From Flavobacterium sp. 270 (lineage in GTDB: Bacteria > Bacteroidota > Bacteroidia > Flavobacteriales > Flavobacteriaceae), in NCBI RefSeq assembly GCF_004368785.1, contig NZ_SODM01000001.1, positions 558,001-622,000 of the forward strand: a stretch of DNA of 64,000 nt. The letters are read 5' to 3'. Positions 54,760 to 62,463 of the stretch are shown piece by piece. A program made the position numbers and the translations under genes. Below the pieces are notes generated by a model. That model was given only the letters and a program-made list of their open reading frames with translations, did not search any database and had not been told where the DNA came from. The stretch's first letter is position 1. The number at the start of each line of letters is the position of its first letter.

Positions 54760-55782
54760 TTATTTTGAAGGAATGACAAGCTTAGTGGTTTCGCTTACTG
54801 GTTCTCCCAAAACCGGAAATCCGTTAGCATCCCAGCTTATTTTTTGCATTCTTGGCGATCTTTTATTGCCACAGCCTTCTCCCGGATTTGAATTGGCATG
54901 ATACAAAATCCAGTCTTCTTTTCCGTCCGGCGATTTAAAGAATGAATTATGTCCTGGCGCATAAACTTTATTTTCAGCCGATTGTTTAAAAATAGGTTCA
55001 GCTGATTTTTGCCACGCTTTAGCGCCTAATAAATTATCATAGCCATTAAACGATAATAAACCTAAAGCATAGAAATCTGTCCAGCATCCGCTTGCCGAGA
55101 AAACAATGAAAATTTTACCGTTATGTTCCAGAAACTGCGGGCCTTCGTTTACATTTACCTGCGCAGGATTTACATCGTCGTGCAAAGCGCCGTGTGTTTC
55201 CCAATCGTTTGTTGGCGAAGAAATCAGAATACGATCGCCTTCAATTTCCAGCGGATTTTTCATTTTGGCAATGTAAATGTTTTGCTGTCCGTTGGTATCG
55301 CCTTCCCAGCCCGCCCAAATCATGTACAATTGTTTTTTGTATTCAAAGACATTTCCGTCAATTGCCCATTTATCAGTTTTGGCAGCAATTTTTCCTTTAA
55401 AATCCCATTTACCTTTAAACGGATCTGAAGTTTTATTTTCTAAAACATACATTCTGTGGTTGTTGTTATCGCCATTGTCTGCAGCAAAATAGCAATACCA
55501 TTTTCCGTTAATAATATGAAATTCCGGCGCCCAGATTTCAGCCGAATATGCGGTGTTTTTTGGTGCTTGCCAAATCACTTTACTTTCTGCATTTTTAAGA
55601 TCAGAAAGGTCTTTGGTTTTCCATAAAACCAATCGATTTCCTAAAGTATTGGTGTAGTAATAATAGCCTTTGTAATACGTAGAATACGGATCTGCGCCCG
55701 AAGCCAAAATTGGATTGGAGAATGTTTTTTGCTGTGCGAAACTTATTGTTGTTAACAGTAAAAGAATTAGGTATTTTTTCAT
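54760..55782 (-). CDS. Glycoside hydrolase family 43
   Basis: The 340-residue enzyme has a signal peptide (ending SFAQ) and GH43 residues Asp31 (GADPY), Asp142 (AIDGNVF) and Glu213 (NEGPQFL). It resembles arabinofuranosidase/endo-arabinanase members. The start at 55782 begins the signal peptide; an upstream ATG adds eight polar residues. It is in the same operon-like row as the epimerase. Confidence 0.9.
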   Translation of the reverse strand: MKKYLILLLLTTISFAQQKTFSNPILASGADPYSTYYKGYYYYTNTLGNRLVLWKTKDLSDLKNAESKVIWQAPKNTAYSAEIWAPEFHIINGKWYCYFAADNGDNNNHRMYVLENKTSDPFKGKWDFKGKIAAKTDKWAIDGNVFEYKKQLYMIWAGWEGDTNGQQNIYIAKMKNPLEIEGDRILISSPTNDWETHGALHDDVNPAQVNVNEGPQFLEHNGKIFIVFSASGCWTDFYALGLLSFNGYDNLLGAKAWQKSAEPIFKQSAENKVYAPGHNSFFKSPDGKEDWILYHANSNPGEGCGNKRSPRMQKISWDANGFPVLGEPVSETTKLVIPSK

Positions 55783-55812
55783 TTTGTATTTTTTATTGTT
55801 GGGCATTTTTTT

Positions 55813-56085
55813 TTAACACATAGAGACATAGTTTTTCTTTTGTCAATAAAAGGCATTTCATTTGTTTGAAAACACATAGCTGTGCGGTAAGCTTTGTCAA
55901 AGTTTAAAACTTTGACAAAGCTGCTTAACTCTAAAAACGCACAGCTATGTGTTAGAAACTAGTTTCTTTTGCATTCTTTTTATGCAATCCAAAAACCTAT
56001 GTGTTTAATTTTCCCGCTGATTTTGCAGATCAAGCAGATAAATTCGATTAAAAAAATCTGCTAAATCTGCTAAATCTGCGAGAGA
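55813..56085. repeat. Three palindromes between GH43 and GH2 genes
   Basis: The outer arms 55871-55886 and 55938-55953 (aacacatagctgtgcg) enclose a 16-bp-arm hairpin at 55890-55905 and 55907-55922 (agctttgtcaaagttt). The 'aacacatag' family arms extend from 55813 to about 56000. A 'gattttgcagatcaagcag' palindrome occupies about 56020-56085. No gene is seen in 55783-56096. Confidence 0.8.
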
Positions 56086-56096
56086 AAAAAAAATAT

Positions 56097-57911
56097 TTAT
56101 TTTGAATTCAAAGCATCAATAACTTCTCTATTCATCTTACTCACTTTCTTAAAATCCATTTTATCCGCTTTTCTATCGTACGTCATAAAACCATTTACTT
56201 CGCCTTCAACATCTGTGGTCTGTGTGTAAACCGCTGCCGAAAATCCAGATTTTACAAAACCTTTTAAAACATTCGCATACTTGATATATTCGTTGGTAAC
56301 TTCATTTTCATTTTTGAATTTAATGTAGCCCCAATTATTATCAGTTCTCCACAAATGTCCTTCGAGCGGTAAACCAATGCCTCCGTATTCGCCTAAAACC
56401 GTAACTCTTCTGGCATCATATAAATACATCTCTGGCCCTGGATAATTGTGTAAATCTAAAATATCTCCGGTTTGGAAATGATTTCCGCCGCTTGAAGAAT
56501 TCGTCAATCGGCTTGGATCGTGATTTTTGGTCCATTCTGTAATTTCGACCGTTTTAAATTGTCCCCAGGCTTCGTTAAACGGAACCCAAACTACAATACT
56601 TGGATACGAATACAAATGATCCATAATTTCTCTCCATTCTTTTCTGTAGATTTCTTCTGATTTTGCAGAACGCTGTAATTCTGTTCCGTCAAAGTATTTT
56701 TTGTTTTGCCAAATCGGCTGATCGTCACCACTTGGCATATCCTGCCAAACCAAAATTCCCAATTGATCGCAATGCGTGTACCAGCGTTCCGGTTCGACTT
56801 TTACGTGTTTACGAATCATATTAAAACCTAATTCTTTGGTTTTGATAATGTCATATTTCAAAGCTTCATCAGTTGGCGCTGTGTATAATCCGTCTGGCCA
56901 CCAGCCTTGGTCTAAAGGACCGTACTGAAAATAATCTTTGTTGTTCAACTGCATTCTCATAATGCCATTTTGGTCTCTTTTAGATGAAATCTTTCGCATG
57001 GCAAAATAACTTTTTACCTCATCAACTACTTTTCCGTTACTGATCAAACTAATTTTTGTCTGATATAAAAACGGACTTTCCGGCGACCACAATTTTGGAT
57101 TATTCAGAATAATGTCTGCGCTTTCGCTGATAACAGTTTTTTCTTTTGCAATTTCTTTTCCGTTTTCTAAAACTGAAACTTCGATTATATCGCCTATTTC
57201 TGCTCCGGCAACTTCACTTTTTATGCTAATTGTATTTTGATCAATATTGGGAGTTGTTCTTAAATTTTGAATGCTTTTTGCGTTTACCGGTTCTAACCAA
57301 ACGGTCTGCCAGATTCCTGTTACGGGCGTGTACCAGATTCCTTCTGGATTTTTAACTTGTTTTCCTCTTGGCTGTGGACCATCGTTAGACGGATCCCAAA
57401 CTTTTACAACTAGTTTTTGAGTATTTCCTTTTTTGATGAAAGGCGTAATATCAAATGAAAACGGCGTGTAGCCACCTGTATGCGAACCGACTTTTATATC
57501 ATTTACATAAATTTCTGTTTTCCAATCTACCGCACCAAAATGCAATAGGATATTTTTTCCGTCCCAATTGGCATCTAGATTAAAATTGGTTTCGTACCAA
57601 AGTTCGTTTGCTGCGCCTACATTTTTCATTACGCCAGACAAACTAGATTCTACGGCAAACGGAACCAAAATTTCTCCATCGTATTTGGAAGGTGCCGTTT
57701 TTCCTGCTTCCTGAATGGCGTATTTCCACAAACCATTCAGGTTTTTCCATTCGCTTCTTTCCATTATCGGGCGCGGATATTCTGGCAGAACTTTGGCTGG
57801 ATTTACTTCCGAAGCCCATTTTGTTTTTATCTTATCACCCTGAGGTTTCCATTGCGCATGAGAAATACATACTGCAAAAAGCGCTAAAAATATTATTCCG
57901 TTTTTCTTCAT
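56097..57911 (-). CDS. Glycoside hydrolase family 2
   Basis: The 604-residue enzyme has a signal peptide, a jelly-roll sugar-binding domain (about 50-210), an immunoglobulin-like domain and a TIM barrel with acid/base Glu447 (PFNEAWGQ) and nucleophile Glu508 (LGEYGG). GH2 includes beta-galactosidases, beta-glucuronidases and arabinosidases; the specificity is unclear. The start at 57911 (MKKNGIIF) begins the signal peptide. Confidence 0.92.
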   Translation of the reverse strand: MKKNGIIFLALFAVCISHAQWKPQGDKIKTKWASEVNPAKVLPEYPRPIMERSEWKNLNGLWKYAIQEAGKTAPSKYDGEILVPFAVESSLSGVMKNVGAANELWYETNFNLDANWDGKNILLHFGAVDWKTEIYVNDIKVGSHTGGYTPFSFDITPFIKKGNTQKLVVKVWDPSNDGPQPRGKQVKNPEGIWYTPVTGIWQTVWLEPVNAKSIQNLRTTPNIDQNTISIKSEVAGAEIGDIIEVSVLENGKEIAKEKTVISESADIILNNPKLWSPESPFLYQTKISLISNGKVVDEVKSYFAMRKISSKRDQNGIMRMQLNNKDYFQYGPLDQGWWPDGLYTAPTDEALKYDIIKTKELGFNMIRKHVKVEPERWYTHCDQLGILVWQDMPSGDDQPIWQNKKYFDGTELQRSAKSEEIYRKEWREIMDHLYSYPSIVVWVPFNEAWGQFKTVEITEWTKNHDPSRLTNSSSGGNHFQTGDILDLHNYPGPEMYLYDARRVTVLGEYGGIGLPLEGHLWRTDNNWGYIKFKNENEVTNEYIKYANVLKGFVKSGFSAAVYTQTTDVEGEVNGFMTYDRKADKMDFKKVSKMNREVIDALNSK

Positions 57912-57973
57912 TCTATATGTTTTATGCGTGTTTAAAAAACATTGCAATTATTTTCTTCGACTTTAATAAATTA

Positions 57974-58150
57974 CCAGACTGTCTTACCACAGAACAGTCT
58001 GGCAATTGCAAACTAACTTAACTAACCAATCTTCATGAGTATTTAAACTCGTAAGCTTTCTTTTTTTTAAACCATATAAGTGATATAAGTTCATTTTAGT
58101 TTACGTACTATATCAAACCCCGCTTAATATGAACTTATATCACTTATATG
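57974..58150. repeat. Palindromes upstream of the GH2 gene
   Basis: A short hairpin ccagactgt (57974-57982) / acagtctgg (57994-58002) and a 22-bp perfect pair (58073-58094 and 58129-58150, atataagtgatataag type) fill the gap. The first could act as an attenuator. Confidence 0.75.
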
Positions 58151-58168
58151 ATAAAAAATTTCATGTTT

Positions 58169-59200
58169 TTATTTTTTTACGGTCAAGCCGAATTTACTCA
58201 CCAGCTTGTCGTATTCATTTTTAGAAATTGTAATCATACAGCCGTGGCGTACTTTTTCCGGGAAACTGTATTTGTCCCAGTCTGAGAAAAAAGTGTAACC
58301 TGAAGCTTGGAACCAAGGGCCGTTTAGATTATCAGCAATTGATAATCCGTAGGAAACTCCCGGATATTGTTCGTAATACAGGTACCAAATTTTATCGTCT
58401 GGCGACGGAATCAGCATTGGTGCTTCTCTAAAATTTGGACTTATCGATTGTTGGGGCAAAGAATAAGGCCCTAAAAGGGATTTTGATTTGGCAATTCGAA
58501 TCGTTTTTCCGGTTGTCCAATACAAAGTTGGATAGGTTTCGTCTTTAATTACAGCGTAGTAGGAATCGCCGACTTTACGAATAAAAACATCAATTGTTCC
58601 CATATCCCAATCAAACAAACGTTTTGGATTTCCTTCGAAAGTTTTTAAATCTTTAGACAAAACATACAAAGTTCGCTGACTTGCCCAATAACGTTCGCCA
58701 TCTTCTTTTGTTCCTTCTAGATGCGGCGTGTGCCATGTCATGATGAACTTTCCTGATGGTTCGTCGTAATACAATTTTGGCGCGCCAATTCGCTGTAAAG
58801 CATTTGAATAATCCGGTGTACTTTTTAAATCCGGGATATAATCGGAATGCTTTTTCCAGGTAATCAAATCATCCGAAACCCAAATATTGATTGTTTTGGC
58901 GTCGTCTCCTGTATTTCCTGCGATGTAATATTTTCCGTCTGGACCTTTGCAGATATCGGGATGTCCTTTATAATCTTCAAAAACTCTTTTTCCATTGTTT
59001 AGATTTTCCCAATGCAAGCCGTCAAGACTTACAGAATAATATAATCTTCCGTAATCTGTGTGAGTCATGTGCGCAAAAAGATAGGCTTGGTTTTTAGGTT
59101 TTTCATTTCCTTTTACCTGCCCCGGTGGGTCGGGTTGCTGCGCTTTCGCAGAAAATGCAAACAATATTGTTATTGCTAAAAGTTGTTTTATTTTTTTCAT
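58169..59200 (-). CDS. GH43-like five-bladed propeller glycosidase
   Basis: The 343-residue protein has a signal peptide (ending AKAQQ) and propeller repeats with DGLHWENL, HPDICKGPDGKYYIAG, GAPKLYYD, DMGTIDVF and REAPMLIPS. This layout fits the GH43/GH117-like glycosidases. The usual GH43 catalytic triad is not fully clear, so a specific subfamily cannot be given. It belongs to the locus between the GH2 gene and the clan-A glycosidase. Confidence 0.78.
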   Translation of the reverse strand: MKKIKQLLAITILFAFSAKAQQPDPPGQVKGNEKPKNQAYLFAHMTHTDYGRLYYSVSLDGLHWENLNNGKRVFEDYKGHPDICKGPDGKYYIAGNTGDDAKTINIWVSDDLITWKKHSDYIPDLKSTPDYSNALQRIGAPKLYYDEPSGKFIMTWHTPHLEGTKEDGERYWASQRTLYVLSKDLKTFEGNPKRLFDWDMGTIDVFIRKVGDSYYAVIKDETYPTLYWTTGKTIRIAKSKSLLGPYSLPQQSISPNFREAPMLIPSPDDKIWYLYYEQYPGVSYGLSIADNLNGPWFQASGYTFFSDWDKYSFPEKVRHGCMITISKNEYDKLVSKFGLTVKK

Positions 59201-59226
59201 TTTATAAAAGATTAAAATGTTTTTTT

Positions 59227-59443
59227 GCCACGAATTACACTAATTTTTTGCCACTCCCGATTGCTATCGGGATTCACAGATTAAAAAGATTTTTTTATTC
59301 TCTGTGCCTGTGTTGCTCACTGATGGGACAGATTAAACGGATTTCCGCAGATTGCATTTATAAATTAAAATGGTAAATCAAATTCATCAGTGAAAAATCA
59401 GTTTAATCTGTGAATCCCGATAGCAATCGGGAGTGGCAAAAAA
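59227..59443. repeat. Nested palindrome, 'gccactcccgattgctatcggga' family
   Basis: Arms 59245-59285 and 59402-59443 are near-complementary over about 40 bp and contain the cccgatagcaatcggg hairpin. A half copy of the 'gccacgaattacac' family is at 59227-59243. Confidence 0.8.
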
Positions 59444-59472
59444 ATTATCTAATTATCAAATTGACTCATTCT

Positions 59473-60648
59473 CTAATTCTTTTTATTCGCCTCAGCAGTC
59501 ATTTTTGTAATCAAATCAGTTTCAGCTTTTATGTACGGTGTTCCGTCTGTGTGGAAAACTTCGTGAAACCATAATTTTGGTTCTGCTGTGTACGTTTTTG
59601 TCCAGCTGTCCCATGCGTATTTAGTCTGCGTTTTTCCGTCAACCAGTCCCCAGTTAATCATTCCGATATTGTATTTTCTGGCAACCGGAAGGAAACCTTC
59701 AAACGTACTTCCGTTTGGTCTTGCCATGTATTCGGTACAAATCATTGGTTTTCCGTAACGCTGCAATTGTTTGATTACTTTTTCGAAATCCTGTGGCGTG
59801 TTGTAATTATGAAATGAAATAACATCAGATTGCTCTAACTGCATTTTGTGCATTGGCTGCATTTTGGCTTCATCGCTCCAATCTCCAACCCAAACTCCAG
59901 AAGTTAAAGGCTGCGAAGGATTGCTTTCTCTTGCCCAGATAAAAACATTTTTTAGAAGCGGTAAAACCAAATCTACTTTGTTTTTTATTTCTACTTTTTC
60001 GTAAGATGGTCCCGTCATATTATCCGGTTCATTCCAAACGTCCCAGCCTAAAATTCTTTTATCATCTTTAAAATGCGAAACGGTTTCTTTTACATATTTT
60101 TCTAAGCGAGGATATTCTGTGGAATCCTGCAAAACTTTCTGCCCCGGACTTTGTACCCAGCCTGAATTGTGGGTGTGAGGTTTTGGCGCACGCTGTTTTC
60201 CTAATGCCGGAAACGGGTCCCAACAAGAATCAAATAATACAAATAATGTTTTTATATGATGCTTATCGGCAATTCCTAAATAGGTGTCCATTCTCTTGTA
60301 AAGTCCTTCTGCGTCTTGTTTGTGCAGTAAATCGTGCAAGTAAACGCGCATAACATTCATGCCGATACCTTCTGCCCAGCCCAATTCCTGATCTATTCTT
60401 TTTGGATCAAAAGTATCTTCCTGCCACATTTCTAATTGGTTAATGGCTGTACTTGGGTAATAATTGGCGCCGACTAACCACGGTTGTTCTCCGTACCATT
60501 TATTGGCTTGTTCTTTGGTCCAGATTTCTCTTTTTTCTATTACAGCTGTTTCGCTTTTAGTTTCTTCTGTATTGCTTTTTTTCTGGTTACAGCTTTGCAA
60601 TACAAGCCCTGCTAACACAAGTGTCAGATATAATTTTACTTTCTTCAT
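59473..60648 (-). CDS. Clan GH-A glycosidase (GH5-like), lipoprotein
   Basis: The 391-residue lipoprotein (lipobox LQSC, Cys20) is a TIM-barrel enzyme with acid/base Glu207 (WDVWNEPDN) and nucleophile Glu306 (ICTEYMA), as in GH5-like mannanases, xylanases and cellulases. The family number cannot be fixed by eye. It is first of the enzyme genes after SusD, about 275 bp on with palindromes between. Confidence 0.85.
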   Translation of the reverse strand: MKKVKLYLTLVLAGLVLQSCNQKKSNTEETKSETAVIEKREIWTKEQANKWYGEQPWLVGANYYPSTAINQLEMWQEDTFDPKRIDQELGWAEGIGMNVMRVYLHDLLHKQDAEGLYKRMDTYLGIADKHHIKTLFVLFDSCWDPFPALGKQRAPKPHTHNSGWVQSPGQKVLQDSTEYPRLEKYVKETVSHFKDDKRILGWDVWNEPDNMTGPSYEKVEIKNKVDLVLPLLKNVFIWARESNPSQPLTSGVWVGDWSDEAKMQPMHKMQLEQSDVISFHNYNTPQDFEKVIKQLQRYGKPMICTEYMARPNGSTFEGFLPVARKYNIGMINWGLVDGKTQTKYAWDSWTKTYTAEPKLWFHEVFHTDGTPYIKAETDLITKMTAEANKKN

Positions 60649-60690
60649 TATAGGTTATATTGATTTAGAACAAATGTTCTTTGGTGATTA

Positions 60691-60719
60691 AAGGAATCGG
60701 AATTGTCTTCCGATTCCTT
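60691..60719 (-). terminator. Hairpin after SusD
   Basis: aaggaatcggaa (60691-60702) and ttccgattcctt (60708-60719) form a 12-bp perfect stem with a 5-nt loop. It may attenuate transcription from susCD into the enzyme genes. Its T tail is short. Confidence 0.7.
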
Positions 60720-60754
60720 AACAAATATTTTTTACCCATTGAGTTTATTTTGTA

Positions 60755-60893
60755 ACACATAGAATCATAGCTTTTCTTTGTCTATAAAAAGACGTTTCAC
60801 TCAGAATGTGACACATAGCATACTATGTGTGAAAAGTGAGCTTTTTTCTAATCTCTCAAAACGAAACAAAAAAATCTATGTTTCTATGTGTTC
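60755..60893. repeat. Intergenic palindrome, 'aacacatag' family
   Basis: Outer arms near 60755-60770 and 60876-60893 (aacacatagaa/ttctatgtgtt) with an inner acacatagca/tatgtgt hairpin. Related to 35774 and 55813. Confidence 0.7.
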
Positions 60894-60923
60894 AATTTAA
60901 TTTTACACTCAAAGTGTATTTTT

Positions 60924-62447
60924 CTAATATCCTGAGTTTTGCTCCAGATTTGGATTATTATCTACATCAACTTGCGGAATTGGCATTCTCTGATTTTTCC
61001 CCACTTTGAAATTTTTAAAATCCGGATCACGTAACGAAATTTTATCAACAGATGCCTGAGAATCTAAATCTCCCCAACGTTTCAAATCTTCCCAGCGAAC
61101 ACTTTCTCCGGCCAATTCTAAAACTCTTTCTGTTTTTAAACGCTCTAAAAATTTATCGTGATCGTTTCCAATTTCAGGATGCGCAACGGCCAATGTATTC
61201 ATGTTAACACGGGCTCTCACTAAATCAACATATTGGTACGCAGCAGCTGTATTTCCTGTTTCGTTTAAAACTTCGGCGTAGCGTAATAAAATATCTCCGT
61301 AACGAACCAATCTGTAGTTTACCTGATTGTAATAATCTTCGTTATTTCTGTAATAATCACGGCTTCCTTTTCTAAACCAAGCATCGTCGTTGTTCCATTC
61401 CCAGTTTCTATCGTAAGTTTTGTCTCCAAAATCGGCCAATAGTTGTGGATAAAATAAAGTCCATCTTAAACGTGTATCCAGATTTCCGTCTTTATTTTTT
61501 TCTTGTTTAAAGGCATTTACCAACCAGATACGTGCTTGTCCGTCAGACCATCCAATTCCTCTTGGTGCAAAAAACTGACTGCGGTTGCTGGAAACTGCTG
61601 CATTTTGTGCTTCGTCTGTTCCGCCTTTTCTTTGATCTCCAAATTGAATTTCAAAAACAGATTCGCTGTTGTTTTCATTTACATCTGTAAAGTTGTCTCT
61701 GTAATTAGCAACCAAAGAATATTTAGCTCCTGCTCCGGAAATTAAATATTCAAGAGCTGTTTTTGCTTCTGGCCATTTGTGTTGCTGCATGTAGGTTTTG
61801 GCAAGAAAAGCTTTTGCGGCACCTTTGTCTGGTCGCCCAGTCTCAGAAGATGGCCAGCTGCTTGGTAAATCTTCGTACGCTTCATTTAAATCTTTTTCGA
61901 TTTGAGCCCAGATTTCTGTTACCTTTTTTTGCTGTGGTAAATCTGCTGGTGTAGAAGGATCTAAAACCAACGGAATATCTTCCCAAATTACAGCTGCATA
62001 ATAATAGTTTAAAGCTCTTAAAAACTTCGCCTGCGCGATGATTTGCTTTTTAGTTTGTTCATTTTGAAATGTAATAGTCGGAACATTTGCTAAAACCTGA
62101 TTACATCTAAAAATAGCTTTGTAAGTATCTCTCCACGTTACGGCATTTCCTTCCCAGAAATTATAATTGATGTAATTAAATCTGGTCCAGTCTGCCAATT
62201 CTGTCCACGGGCTTACGCTGTATCCTTCATCAGAAGTTAAATCTAAACGGAAATACATCCATCTTGCCCATAAACCATCTTTATAAAACATGGCATAAAT
62301 AGAATTTACACCGGCTTGTGCATCACTTTCTGTTTTCCAATATTGATCTACTGTTATATCATTTGGGCTGTCCAGGTCTAATTCGCTTTCACAAGCTGTA
62401 AAAACCAAGCCTAGAAAAGCTGCTGTTATTATGATTATTTTTTTCAT
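60924..62447 (-). CDS. susD: SusD/RagB-family surface lipoprotein
   Basis: The 507-residue lipoprotein (lipobox ACES near residue 19) has the SusD/RagB tetratricopeptide fold: AQAGVNSIYAMF, RFLRALNYYYAAVIWEDIPLV and the C-terminal RVLELAGESVRWEDLKRWGD. It is the lid of the SusC transporter and binds the polysaccharide at the cell surface. It starts 16 bp after the susC stop. The glycan is unknown. Confidence 0.93.
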   Translation of the reverse strand: MKKIIIITAAFLGLVFTACESELDLDSPNDITVDQYWKTESDAQAGVNSIYAMFYKDGLWARWMYFRLDLTSDEGYSVSPWTELADWTRFNYINYNFWEGNAVTWRDTYKAIFRCNQVLANVPTITFQNEQTKKQIIAQAKFLRALNYYYAAVIWEDIPLVLDPSTPADLPQQKKVTEIWAQIEKDLNEAYEDLPSSWPSSETGRPDKGAAKAFLAKTYMQQHKWPEAKTALEYLISGAGAKYSLVANYRDNFTDVNENNSESVFEIQFGDQRKGGTDEAQNAAVSSNRSQFFAPRGIGWSDGQARIWLVNAFKQEKNKDGNLDTRLRWTLFYPQLLADFGDKTYDRNWEWNNDDAWFRKGSRDYYRNNEDYYNQVNYRLVRYGDILLRYAEVLNETGNTAAAYQYVDLVRARVNMNTLAVAHPEIGNDHDKFLERLKTERVLELAGESVRWEDLKRWGDLDSQASVDKISLRDPDFKNFKVGKNQRMPIPQVDVDNNPNLEQNSGY

Positions 62448-62463
62448 TATGCTGTTTTTTTAA

